A DNA stretch of 64,000 nucleotides from Cryptomeria japonica (GCF_030272615.1 NC_081408.1:402161889-402225888), one strand, 5' to 3'; positions 35,369 to 47,239 are shown, numbered from the stretch's first letter. The notes: generated by a model from the sequence alone, not told the origin. A program made the numbers and translations.

Positions 35369-36530
35369 TGTAAAGTGGAAAATTGGACCCTAGTGACTCC
35401 CCACCTAGGAGAGAGAAAGGAAGTCACTAGGATAATTTTCACTTGGAGGAACTTTACATTCAAAAGAGGGGCTTGAATTCACTAGATCCAAATCCAAGGG
35501 AAACAAGGATGTGAATTCCAAGTGGATTGCAAGGGTTGAAGTGTGATTTACCCTCTTTTGTAAATGAGAAAGTTGATTTGTTGACGCAAAACAGAGAGGA
35601 AATGAGTGAAATGAAGAGCTACCGGTTCGAGATCGTGCTATAACTTCGGATCTGAGCTAATTAGATTGATACGGATCTGCCTTGCAAATTTGGAGAAAAC
35701 TCGTCAAGACCGTGGCGGGAGCATACTTGGTCTTCCACAAAATCTGCGAAATGAAAAGGGTTCTTCCGTCTCTGCAAATGAAGCCCAAACCCGCAATTAC
35801 AACCACGCACCTGTAACCTACACATAGAAAAGAGAGGAAAAGGGGTTGTAGATAGGGATTTGCCTCAGTCAAACCCTAATTGAGGAATCAACCTTGAAAG
35901 AAAGTAATTGCAAATGCTTGAATGTAAACAATGGAAATGTATACCTTGTAGATCTGCAACTTGTTGATGATGATTGCTTTGCTTCTTGAATGTAATCACA
36001 AGTGTTGCATGGAATGACATGTAACATGACAAAACCCTAACACACATATATTCTTGCAAATGAATGTTGTAATGTTGCTCCAATGGATGAATGAAGAAGA
36101 CTTGAATTCTTGAATGCTTGATGATTTATATCTTCGCCTATGCTTGCTTATGATCCACTTTGATTGAATTAACCTCCCATTCCTCCTTATGCAAATGAGA
36201 AATCTAACTCCTTTTTATACATGCCTCTTGAAGATTAATTCATCTCATAAAAGGCCAACATTGGGGAGATTTAGGATCCCGAAGTGTAGATGGGGCCAGG
36301 GGGACTTATATTGGGGCCACCCTAAGAGGGTGGGACAGGGGCACCACGCCCTTGTCCTACCCTACCTTGGGGCTCAGACAAGGTCCCGAGGCTATCTCAG
36401 GGCTCAAACATGAAGGGGTCAAGGGGTGAAAATGTAGAAAGGGGTCTCAGCTCGGAAGGAGGATGTCTTCGCAAGGTGAGGACCTCAAATATGGTTAAAA
36501 TTGCAGGAGGCACAATTTTATGACACTACA
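35369..36530 (-). repeat. 3' LTR of the gag-only Gypsy element
   Basis: 1162 bp, closely matching 40762-41926 (roughly 5% different by eye), including CTAGTGACTCCCCACCTAGG near the left end and GACACTACA at the right end. It is followed by a PPT in reverse (TTTAGCCCCCACTTT). Confidence 0.93.
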
Positions 36531-36545
36531 TTTAGCCCCCACTTT
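36531..36545 (-). other. Polypurine tract of the gag-only Gypsy element
   Basis: The minus strand reads AAAGTGGGGGCTAAA directly before the LTR start TGTAGTG. Position and composition are those of a plus-strand primer, and it fixes the element's orientation as minus. Confidence 0.85.
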
Positions 36546-37246
36546 AGCGGGAGTATGGCTTACACCACTACTACTGGTAAAGTAGAAGAAAAGAGAGATG
36601 AAGATGAGAGATGCAAAGAAAGATCACAAGGAGTATAAGATGTCGCTAATCTTGAGGAACAAAAGCCCTCAATTATAGGATCTTAACTCACTCAAACATA
36701 TGCAAGAGCACACAAAACAAAAAGAACAAGACACACAAAATGAAAAAAAAGCACAAAAGACACACAACAGACACAAGACACAAGACGACAAACCAACTAG
36801 CCGAAGAGACCTCGATATTCAGATGTCTCAACAACTAATCAAGACACAAAGACCAATGCCATCACATAAACATAAGCAATCACATAAAAGAGAAAAGCTG
36901 ACATCATCCATGAACCATCGATAGAAAAAATATGAGTTCATGAGAGGAAGAAGAGAGAGGACATGAATACACACTTTGGTTATCCATGAGAAGAAAGGTG
37001 AACAAGAGAGAAACCATGGACATCTCGCCCCTAAAACTAGGTGATCCATGGAGAGAAGGACATGGAAATCTAGCTCCCAGAGCCTGTCTGGGTGATCCAT
37101 GTAAGGGAGGAGAGTGAGAAAACCATTAGTTCCACCCAACCTCAAGCACGTGTGTGTACAAGTGAGGTTCAAAGGGCCTCATAGGAGTCTATGTCCAAGT
37201 ACACTACAACCTATATAAGATATATAGTACAAGTGTCAAGAAAGAC

Positions 37247-37690
37247 GTGATATCTCACTCTAAGAGTCTATGCTCTGGTTCTAAGAATAATCACCCTGCA
37301 ATAAGTGGCATCATCTCACTCTAAGAGGCTATGCTCTAGTTCTGAGAATGACCCATTAGACAAGAGAAAAGTGATGACATCTTTCTCTAAGAGGCTTCCC
37401 TCTGGTTCCTAGATTGTCCCACTGTACAAGAAAAGTGATGACATCTTTCTCTAAGAGGATTCCCTCTGGTTCCAAGAATGTCCCACTGTACAAGAAAAGT
37501 GATGACACCTTGCTCTAAGAGGCCACCCTCTGGTTCCAAGAATGTCCCACTGTACAAGAAAAGTGATGACATCTTGCTCTAAGAGGCTTCCCTCTGGTTC
37601 CAATAATGTCCCACTGTATAAGAAAAGTGATGACACCTTTCTCTAAGAGGCCACCCTCTCGTTCCAAGAATGTCCCATTGTACAATGCAT
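37247..37690. repeat. 64-bp minisatellite, about seven copies
   Basis: GTGATGACA recurs at 37371, 37435, 37499, 37563 and 37627, exactly 64 bp apart, with two more diverged copies to the left from about 37247. Each unit includes CTCTAAGAGG, CCTCTGGTTCC and TGTCCCACTGTACAAG. The five right copies are very similar, so local duplication was fairly recent compared with the rest of the element. It lies in the 3' untranslated half of the gag-only element and is not spaced like a CRISPR array. Confidence 0.95.
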
Positions 37691-38869
37691 GAGAGAAGTA
37701 TTGTACAAAGGAGCAGTGTGGGTGCCCCCCCTTAAGATGTCAACATAGGTTGATGTTGATATCTTAAGGAAAGTAGAACAAGGATACCCACCTTCAACAC
37801 AAAGAAGATATCGTTTATGTAAGAATGCCATAAATCCAAGCAAGAGAGGGAATACTCTTCAAGCAAGGATAAGATAGTTGAAAAGATATATCTTGCTATA
37901 AGTGTAAAGGTGATCCTTGGAGGAGAAGAGATCTTTTTTCAAAAGACATCTACCCCCAAGAGGAGTTGTCTTAGACAAATATAACATCTTCTAGAACAAA
38001 TAAGAGAACAAGAATGCAATCCTTCCTCCTATTCCTAGATGAAAGGGATTCTTGATGAAGGATGACTCACTTAGCCCCAAGAGGGATGGGTGAATTTATC
38101 ATATATGTACATTACCAAGTGGAAAAGAGGTTGTAATCAAGGACTTACACCTATTGTATAAGAGAGAATCCTTGAGAAAACAACCAAAAATTTCGCACAA
38201 GGAATGGCATCAAGTAATAAAACTCACACCATCCACACAATAGGGAAAGGTTGATCCTTAGAGAAAGAGAGAGGGAGAGCGATCATTTCCCCCCAAGTGT
38301 AGGACAATGAGAATAATTACACAACTTCTAGAGAGATATCACTCATGAAAGACATATCGTTTCAAGCAAGGAATACATCCTAAACAAGGAACATATATGC
38401 GCTTGCATGAAGGAATACTCCATGCCAGAAAGGACATCAAGTTATGAATAACACAATATAAGAGGTAATTTACAAAGAGAGAAATAAAAAGGAGGTTCAC
38501 AAAAGGTTCTCTAAATAGAGATTATTCATAATAGACATTGTTTCAAGCAAGGATAATATCCCACTCACAGAATAGACATGCGCTCGCATGAAGGAATACC
38601 CCATGTGCTCACATGAAGGATACTCCATGCAAGAAAGGACATCAAGTTTATGAATAACGTACTCCATGAAGAAAATAGTGAAACCTTAGAAAGAGGAAAA
38701 GGAATATTATTTTCCCCCAAGCATAGAGGCAAAAATAAATAGACTATTACATTTCTCACTAAGTATGATTGCACCTGAAATTGTACCACCATGAATGACA
38801 AAGAGCCCCCATTAAGTAGACTAACTATGTCACATAGTGAGGAGCAACATAATAGGAACTTGAATGTTA

Positions 38870-39547
38870 TTTTAAATGATCATGATGAATAGGCCATTCA
38901 TTGTCAGATGTTATTTTTAAAATTCCTGCATCAATGCAATGTTGTATTTGTGTTTTTAAAGCTTGACACTCATTAGTAGAATGGCCATGGGTTTGATGAT
39001 ATTGACAAAAAGAAGAATTTTGAGAATGTTATTTATGTTTTCTTCTTTGTTTAGGATAAAGAGGAAATATTAAGTTAGAATTTAGAAGATTGGTCAACAC
39101 ACTTTCTTGTTGTAACTCAAAATTAGAATGAGAAGGTGTGGATTTACAAGACAATGGAGAAGAAGATGTGGACAAAGGAAAGTGTGATTTCTTATGACTT
39201 TGTTGCTCACATTCAAGCATTGGTCCATTGCATCAATGTGTATGTTCAAAAGAAGGTTCAATATTAGGGGGAATTGGATTTAAGTTTAAAGAGGCCCAAT
39301 CAATTGCAAGATTTGTGTTAAGAGAAAAATTTGGAATGTGAAATTCAGGTATCTTAGACTTTCTAGAAAAGGTAGGAGCGAAATCTAAGGACCCCCAATC
39401 ATCCTCTAAGAGTTCTTCTATAGAAAATTCTTTGGTAGGAGATGGTGTATTTGTGTGAATTGAAGATAGGATTGTAGGAACTAAGAAAGCGTATGATGCT
39501 TCACTTATGGTCTCATCAATAACCTCATTAGTATATGTGTAAGGCAC
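38870..39547 (-). pseudogene. gag: Gag C-terminal part with CHHC knuckle, Tat-type Gypsy
   Basis: One frame from 39547 to about 38870 with stops at 39233 and 39029. The downstream end reads FCQYHQTHGHSTNEC followed by ALKTQIQHCIDAGIL. This is the CX2HX4HX4C variant of the nucleocapsid knuckle (38966-39007) and the helix that follows it in Gag of plant Tat/Athila-type Gypsy elements. All four ligands are present. Upstream is a Ser/Pro-rich segment and a segment with DDWGSLDFAP. The stops make it a pseudogene. Identification of the knuckle is firm; the lineage name rests on the motif alone. Confidence 0.75.
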
Positions 39548-39558
39548 AACACGATAAT

Positions 39559-40092
39559 CTAGAAGAATTCTTGGTTTCCTAGGAACATGAATGGAATTGA
39601 TTTGATTTTTGTTAGGCTCTTGATTTTTTTAGGAGAGAGAGCATTATGATAAGAAATAATATCATCCTCTTGTTCTAAGGTATCTTTATGCTCAAGAAAC
39701 TCATTAGAAGAAGGACTATCATATGTAATTAATGCTTCATCTTTAGAGGGAAGATCATGAAAATGACGTATGGTATCACTAGGATAAGTAGTCATAATAT
39801 CATCCTCTTGCACAAAATAGTCCTTATGAGGGAGGTACTTTGTAGGAGAAGAAGGAACACAATTCTCCAAAGATTCATCTTTAGGAGGGAGATCTTTGAA
39901 AGAAGTTTCCATATTTCCTTTTTGCACCAATGTGCCCTCATTAATGAGATTAATGTTGGGAGAGGGTAAATCATAACTATGAATGAAAGGGAGAACTAAA
40001 TTATCATCATATGCATGAAAGGGAACATCATGAATATCTTTAATGTAATTTGAAATTGAATTAGCAAAATAAGATAAGAACTCCATATGCAC
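39559..40092 (-). CDS. 177-codon frame upstream of gag with a two-fold internal repeat
   Basis: The longest open frame of the gag-only element, beginning MHMEFLSYF at 40092, about 670 bp after the 5' LTR. I do not recognise a domain. It is acidic and contains two imperfect copies of a segment of about 43 residues: DLPPKDESL...PSSPTKYLPHKD...QEDDI, and DLPSKDEAL...PSSNEFLEHKD...QEDDI. It is in a different frame from the knuckle-bearing piece, so a frameshift separates them if they were one Gag. It may be the N-terminal or central part of Gag, or an extra element-specific protein. Confidence 0.5.
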   Translation of the reverse strand: MHMEFLSYFANSISNYIKDIHDVPFHAYDDNLVLPFIHSYDLPSPNINLINEGTLVQKGNMETSFKDLPPKDESLENCVPSSPTKYLPHKDYFVQEDDIMTTYPSDTIRHFHDLPSKDEALITYDSPSSNEFLEHKDTLEQEDDIISYHNALSPKKIKSLTKIKSIPFMFLGNQEFF

Positions 40093-40740
40093 TGATGATC
40101 AAACAAGAAGAATGTTCACCCCATACATGATAGAAAATTTAATAAAGGAGGGAAAATGGAATTTGAACTGCAATTTTGAAATTTGAATTTGAATTTGTGA
40201 AATTTAATTTTTTTTTTGACTTTAAAGGGTGTTAAAATTGATAAAGTACACCAATATTCTAGATTTAAGCAGAAAAACACAGTCAATTCCGTCTCCTGAA
40301 ATTTTGGGAAAAAAGTCTAGGACCGTGGCAAAAGTGCACACGGTCCGACCAACTTTTTTCAATTTTTTTTAGGGATGATAGGTATTATGATATTATTGTG
40401 GAATCCAAAAAAAAATTGATTTGGAGATGTCTAGATTGGTCAAATTCGCAGTCAAAGGTAAAAAATAGAAAGATCATAAAAAAATAGGGTTTTATGATTT
40501 TACCACTGAATTTTCAGAATAAAGAGATAGATTTGAATTGCAATTTTGAAATAGAAATCAGATTTGAAACAAGCAATTAAAATGTTGCACTTCACAAGAT
40601 TAATTTCCTCAAAATGAAAAATTAGGGTTTTTATGTAATTAACCTCTAAAATTTGCAAATAGATCAAACGTGGAAATGAAAATTTGAAATCCAAATTGCA
40701 ATTATTTAGATCTAATAATGAGAAATCAGAATTAATGTGT

Positions 40741-40759
40741 AAGACATTGGGTTCACCAA
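40741..40759 (-). other. Probable primer binding site of the gag-only element
   Basis: The minus strand just inside the 5' LTR reads TGGTGAACCCAATG, beginning two bases after the LTR end. A TGG start is required to pair with a tRNA CCA end. The matching tRNA would end ...GGGTTCACCA; I do not assign the amino acid. Confidence 0.6.
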
Positions 40760-40761
40760 AA

Positions 40762-41926
40762 TGTAAAGTGGAAAATAGGACCCTAGTGACTCCCCACCTA
40801 GGAGAGAGAAAGGAAGTCACTAGGATGATTTTCACTTGGATGAACTTTACATTCAAAAGAGGGGCTTGAATTCACTAGATCCAAATCCAAGGGAAAGAAG
40901 GATGTGAATTCCAAGTGGATTGCAAGGGTTGAAGTGTGATTTACCCTCTTTTATAAATGAGAAAGTTGACTTGTTGACTATGTGGAAAAGAGAGAGGAAA
41001 TGAGTGAAATGAAGAGCTACCAGTTCGGGATTGCGTTGCAACTTTGGATCTGAGATAATTAGACTGATACGGATCTGCCCTACAAATTTGGAGAAAAGTC
41101 GTCGGGACCGTGGCGGGAGCATACATGGTCCTCCACAAAATTTGCGAAACGAAAAGGGTTCTTTTGTCTCTGCAAATGAAGCCCAAACTTGCAATTACAG
41201 CTGCGCACCTGCAACCTACACTCATAAAAGAGAGGAAAAGAGGTTGTGGATAGGGGTTTGCCTCAGTCAAACCCTGGTTGAGGAATCAACCTTGAAAGAA
41301 AGTAATTGCAAATACTTGAATGTAAGCAATGGAAATGTATACCTTGTAGATTTGCAACTTGTTGATGATGATTACTTTGCTTCTTGAATGTAATCACAAG
41401 TGTTGCATGGAATGACACGTAACATGACAAAACCATAACACACATACATGCTTGCAAATGAATGTCGCAATGTTGCTCCAATGGATGAATGAAGACTTGA
41501 ATGCTTGAATGCTTGATGATGTATATCTTCGCCTATGCTTGCTTATGATCCACTTCACTTGAATTCACCTCCCATTCCTCCTTATGCAAATGAGAAAACT
41601 AACTCCCTTTTATACATGCCTCTTGAAGATTAATTCATCTCATAAAAGGCCGACATCGGGGAGATTTAGGATCCCAAAGTGCAGATGGGGCCGAGGGGAC
41701 CTATCTTGGGGCCACCCTAAGAGGGTGGGACAGGGGCACCACGCCCTTGACCTACCCTATCTTGGGGCTCGAACAAGGTCCCGAGGCTATCTCAGGGTTC
41801 AAACATGAAGGGGTCAAGGGGTGAAAATGCAGAAAGGGGTCTCAGTTCGGAAGGAGGATGTCGTCGCCAAGGTGAGGACCTCAAAAGTGGTTAAAATTGT
41901 AGAAGGCACAATTGTATGACACTACA
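40762..41926 (-). repeat. 5' LTR of the gag-only Gypsy element
   Basis: 1165 bp, TGTAAAGTGG to GACACTACA in plus reading, followed by the target duplication ACAGT. Small differences from the partner include the GACTATGTGG versus GACGCAAAAC block near 40975. Confidence 0.93.
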
Positions 41927-43961
41927 ACAGTGTAGCACATTTACTAGATCATTTAGTGCTTTGTTAAACTAGACAACAAATATACCACATAAAATTGTGC
42001 ATTTGCTAAAAGAAACCTCACATTTTCAACAAGAAACAACACATATGATAAATGAATTAGCGCATACATAGTTTTCGCGCATTTACCGAGACACAAAAAA
42101 CTCAAACTTACGATCAACATAGAAAAACACAAGGGCAATGATAAATCTAAAATAAACAATCAAAAGAGACGCAAAAGACTCAGGAAGCCAACTGACCAAA
42201 CCAAATACTCAACATGAGTCCAAACATGCATCAATCAGAATTAATTCCATGGTATAACAGACACAAGAAATTCTTTGTAACATTTATAGAAAGAAATACA
42301 CGACAAACCGGTATATAATTCAAATCCCCTTATTAAAATTTGTTCCAAAGTATAATTATTAATTATCAATTGAGTTTTCATTTATCCTAGCCCAATCAAA
42401 CATCACAGACACTGTGTACACAATCTTTGAAAACCAAATGTGAAGAACACGTGCTATAATCTCCAACCTGGAAACAATAGAAGTTATGGCCAAAGAAATT
42501 TGATGAAGAGCAATCTGATTTTCCATCCAAGCCAAACAATCTTCAAGCAAAACAAATCCAACTCCAAAGCCACAACCAAATATGTAAAAAACCTTCTGGG
42601 AGGCCAACCCGGGTGAATGCACAGGAAGTCCATTAAATAGAAAATCAAAGGCAAACAATATGAAAATGTCATCCAATCAAAATAATAGAATATAATATAT
42701 TTCTTACCAACCCTTCTCAAAAACCAAGGTAAGAATAATAAAATATCATTTAATTAACTTACTCCAAACTCACATCCAATGGCAAAATAGGGTAGATAGA
42801 GAAAATATATTAATTAATCCCAAAAGGATAAAAAGAGGAATAGTAATATAAACAACAAATGATAAATTAAACCATAGGCACAATTAAATATAACAACCCA
42901 ATAATAAAATAACCAAGGGTGAATAAATAAATACCCAAATTAATATAAAAGCCACAACCTAACAATTAAATAAATAGCAAATAATCCTTGATAGATAATA
43001 ATGATATACAATCAAAATATCAATCCAAAGGATAAATAATAATAATTCCCAACTATTAATTACACATTATTATTAAATATTTATATCAACTATTTATTTA
43101 ATTTATTATTATAAACTATGTAAATCTATTAATTTAATTTAATGTTATTAAACTATATAAATCAATTAATTAATTAATAATTAAGTCATTCAATAACCAT
43201 AACACTAAAAGAAATCCAACATAGGATAACTCAAGAAACCACTTGACGCTAAACAACAACCCACACCAAGACTCTAAATCGACAAGGGTAATACACTTAA
43301 ACCTAGAGTGTAGAATGGGTTTTCATGTCATCTTCGATCAACTTGCCATTGGGATAAGACACACTCAGACCTGCAAAGCCAGGTGGAGTTGATGTCTGGT
43401 ACCTACAAACCTGTCACCACCAATACACATACAACAACATATATCATATAATAGGAAGACAAGTGAAAGGAAATCACAATGTCATATCATGCTCATGAAT
43501 GAGTGATATGACATCGTCCCTTATCACGAACGCAGTAGAAGACAGTCAAGCACTATCAAAATCATCATCATATTCATTTTAAATCATGAATTAGGGTTAG
43601 TACACGGTTATATACCATCAAATCGTCATAAAGTAGTCTAATCTATATCAATCTGATCTATTGATGCACAAAGACAAGATGAATTAGGGAGGGGCACTAC
43701 ATCCTTTAAATCCAACTCAACCACAGAGTATAGAAATTCATCTCCCATGTGTAAGCATCACTTATGGTGATTAATAAAATCCATGAGAGGTGGGAGAGTG
43801 GATGGAATTAATGTCAATAATTAGGCAAGCTCAAACAAGAAACACTAATTTTTTGGTGCCTAGAAGAGTTTGAGTTGCAAGAGGAACCTATAACCATAAA
43901 AAAATACATTACATCATCATGCGTCTAGTTATAGATGAAATTTGGGACATTCGAACTGTTG

Positions 43962-44818
43962 TGTTGTATATTGCATCCCTATGCAATTTATTGCTCAACT
44001 AGGCCCTATTTTGGCATGTATGGCCTCTCACATCCGATTCTACTCATCACAACCCAATTCAACATATCATTTTGGTATCTCCTCCTCATTTAGGACCTCG
44101 AGTCCCAATTTGGGATTTCTTTGGAGGGAGCATGGTGCCTAGGGTACCCCACTCTCGGGAGCATGCCGCCTAGGGCATCCCAATCCCCTTAGTTTGGCCC
44201 CAAGTTGAAATCAAAGAAGGTTCAGGTGGATTTAGCAAGAAATCTTTTGTCGTATTGGCCTGCTCCATGTTTTGTACCTTGAAATGCTTAGAGAGGTATA
44301 TAAGCAAGGTATCCTCCCTCATTTTGGTAGAACTTGAATACACAAAGCATAAGGCATTCAAGCATTCAAGTATTTAGAATTTAAGGTATTCCGTCCCACC
44401 ATATTCTTCATTGTGGTAAACTTCAACAACCTTCATGCAAGCATGTCTTTTGTGATGTCCTTTTAGGTCTTTTTTGTGGAGTCGTGGTATTGTATTAACA
44501 TTTGTGATCATCTTCAAAGAAGTATTCGCATCATCAAGGTACAAGACACTTTCATTTTCAAATCTATCCTCTGCTACCTAACAAAATGCTTTTCTTTCAA
44601 GTTTATTTCAATTCTATTTCAAGGTTAATTCCAAAATTTGGGTTTGACTTAGGAAAACCCCTTTCTCCCCAATAATTTCCTCTTTTTTTGTGTGTGTAGA
44701 AACAGGTGGCAAAGCTACGAAAAAAGATACAGACTAATTAGCTGGAGATCTATATTTTGCAATTCATCGAATTTGAAACTGACGGGAGTGAGCCAAGCTA
44801 GGTGATTGAGTCCCTGCA
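43962..44818 (+). repeat. Old LTR, inverted copy of the 4420-5267 LTR
   Basis: The plus strand from TGTTGTATATTGC to GAGTCCCTGCA matches the reverse complement of 4420-5267 over its whole length (857 versus 848 bp). Homology continues past the LTR to about 45110, matching 4100-4419, so some internal sequence survives on that side. No target duplication is evident. It is about 39 kb from, and opposite to, its relative. Confidence 0.6.
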
Positions 44819-47239
44819 CCTTTTCCTCAAATTTGGTCTGCAGGTTAGACTTAACCTATATTACTACATACTTTTCTAGAAATAAGTTCTTAGCTTGTTA
44901 TTCACATAAAAGGGCCAATCCTCATCCTAATTCACATTTCTCCATCTATCATTTACATACTCATTTTCAACTTACAACGAAGGATCATTGCATCCACTTT
45001 GTGCTTGAAACATCTTGAGCCTAGTAGATCATCTTCCTTCCAATGTAAGATTGGAATAGGCCTAAGATTCTTAGTTTGCATGCAAAAACTAGTGAACCCT
45101 ATTTCACCATATTATAGGAACTATTCAAGTCCTATATTGGTCTCATATTTTGGGAGGAATATGAAATGAGTACTTGAAGGCCAACGACATCACCCTAGAG
45201 TTCAAGTTCTAGAATGAACCTATAACCACAAAATTGGTTGGCATAAGACTTAGGGAATAACAAAGAACTTGGACCCAAAAAGGTTAAATTTGGAAAGTAG
45301 GACAAAAAAGGGAATCAAGACTTTAGAGGATTGGTAGGGATTGAGTATCAAGATGGAACAATAGCTTGGAACATGAATAGGTTCAAAGTCTTGAATGGAT
45401 TCTAAGGTCCAAGGTTCAATAAGAGAAGAGGATAATTTTTTGGCAAGGTCTAAACTTTGAGAGGGAGTTGGGAATTGGAGCTTTAGGTTCCAAGTGCAAA
45501 GTGAAGTCTAATGTTTGAAAAGGCTATGAAAGTCAAGAGTGGGAAGTAGGGTTGAAACCTTAAGTTGTAGGTTTCGATAAGGGTGTGAAATTTGATAGAA
45601 AGGGGAGGTGAATAGATATCATGGATTATAAATTAGGAGGGAACGAGGACTATTTAGACTTGGGGTCCGATAGGAAATGGTGGTGGATGAAAGCTTCAAG
45701 GAATGAAACACGAAGTGTGGGGGGAAATTCAAACCTGGAACCTAAGATTTCAAGTCTTAGGAGGATCTAGCATCTATGAGGAACAAGAAATAAAACCCAA
45801 GTGAGAAACAAAGGGTGAAGGCAAAATGGGAATGAAAACTTAAAGGTAAAGTCCAAAATTCTCATTAGATCGTGAAGTCTGCAAGGGATTAGGAAGAAAA
45901 AAAAGTGGATTTGGAACCTAAGGTTCCAATTCCTTATTTAGTCTCAAGGTACAAATTATTAGATTAGGTAAAATAAAATACTGTACATGAGGATTGAGAA
46001 GTGACAAAGACTTATAAATAGGAGCATAAACTTAGGTAAGATGTTATTGTCGGGTCTCAAGGTTCAATGAGTAACCAAGCAAAACTTAGTGTGACAAAGA
46101 GAAATGCTTGAAAGAGAACCCAAAGAAATGAAATATTTAGTGATAGGAGCAAAAACACCAATGGAAATTCTAATCTACCAAAAAATAGTCATAAAGTACC
46201 CTATAAACATATTTTACTAGGGATTTGATGAATAGACCTAGAAAGAGCACTCTTATATATTATTTATATAGGGGGCACAATTAAATATTTATCATATTGG
46301 TTATTAATGGTGGATGAGATAGGGTCAAAAGAATAGTAATAGGTATGAAAAAATAGAAAATGAGACATAACAACTTGGAGTGCCAATAGAGTCCAAAAGG
46401 CCCAAAAACCTATATTTTCATATATGGCATGCCTATGTTTGGAGATTATGTTTTTTGCATTTTTTGGAGCTCTTTAGTAATATTTAAGAATATTGATTGA
46501 TTAAATTTTATAAAATCCATGTGGTTAGACAAAATTAGTTGTCACACATATGTATGCCATTAATAGAGTACAGACAATAATTGCAAGTTTGTAACACAAG
46601 TCAAAACAATGATGGTTGACAAAAAAATTATTAAAAAATATCCTTTTATTTTCCTTTCATTAAAAAAAAATTGTTTTTTCACCAATGTAATCACCAAGCT
46701 CATTAAACATTACAATAGGAGTGGATAGGCTAGGGTCTAGTTGCCTAGTGAGGAGCCTATAGTTATATGATGGGGCCAATCCTTGATCCCATGGTAGACT
46801 AGCAAATTAGTGGGGAGCCTTTGGTCATGTCCAACTTGTGGAGGCTGATAGGCTCTTGTTTTGTCTACTTTTCATAGTTTCACAGTAGATTTGAGTTAAG
46901 ATTTTATGGCATATATTCTCTAGACTCTAGTTATAACTCAAGAATTATTTTGCTATTAAGACCTCATATGAGCACTTTTAATATGCTTGTTTAATGGATA
47001 TGAATATGATACATATATACACATACACACATTATGGTTTGCAACGTTGTGTGTACTAACTTGGTTTGCAACTTTCTACTCAAACCAAAGGTGGTTGTTC
47101 TTGTAGCTGGAGGCAAAATTGACTTTAAATTAGTCAAAAGCAGTTTTAGGCACTTCGAGCTATTGAAGAGTGTCACTTGAGTAGGTAATTTTTCCATAAC
47201 ATTACCAACTAGCTATGGGCATGATGATTAAGTATGGAA
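44819..47239. other. Degraded retrotransposon-type sequence, no gene
   Basis: 44819-45110 is the LTR-adjacent sequence shared with 4100-4419. From about 45240 to 46080 the plus strand repeats short phrases around AAGGTTC, AAGGTCC and CAAGTCTT, too irregular for a tandem repeat. No coding motif was seen. Confidence 0.4.

Larger units (their letters stand above)
35369..41926 (-). mobile_element. Gag-only Gypsy-type LTR retrotransposon (non-autonomous), TSD ACAGT
   Basis: 6558 bp with LTRs at 35369-36530 and 40762-41926, flanked by perfect ACAGT (35364-35368 and 41927-41931). On the minus strand LTR ends are TGTAGTG...TTTACA. The purine tract AAAGTGGGGGCTAAA abuts the 3' LTR, and a primer site starting TGGTGAACC follows the 5' LTR. 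The internal 4.2 kb encodes a Gag C-terminus typical of plant Tat-type Gypsy elements, but I see no protease, RT, RNase H or integrase. It must have moved using enzymes from another element. A 64-bp minisatellite occupies part of the 3' half. It inserted into the giant LTR-like element at 33570-43701. Confidence 0.88.
33570..43701. mobile_element. Giant LTR-like element (~3.57 kb net), TSD TCCTT, with nested Gypsy
   Basis: Ends are TGTAATGCCC on the left and GGGCACTACA on the right, an imperfect inverted terminus, flanked by perfect TCCTT (33565-33569 and 43702-43706). Removing the nested element at 35369-41926 and its duplication leaves 3569 bp. The segment at 57972-62893 has the same ends and matches along both halves (for example around AGCCAGGTGGAGTYGATGTC and ATTAGCTTACC). 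No protein domain, PBS or PPT was found, and no internal copy of the ends. It behaves as one very long solo LTR, or as a large non-coding retrotransposon derivative. TGTAGTG on the minus strand suggests that strand is the LTR sense strand. Confidence 0.75.

Noticed and set aside
37247-37690. CRISPR-like array
   Set aside because: Units are contiguous 64-bp tandem repeats with no unique spacers, inside a plant retrotransposon.
37387-37843. Overlapping minus-strand frames with repeated HHFSCTVG segments
   Set aside because: Translation of the 64-bp minisatellite, which is not a multiple of three, so successive units fall in different frames.
43962-44818. Solo LTR with TSD
   Set aside because: LTR identity is supported, but no matching 5-bp repeats were found at its edges, so a clean solo-LTR claim is not made.
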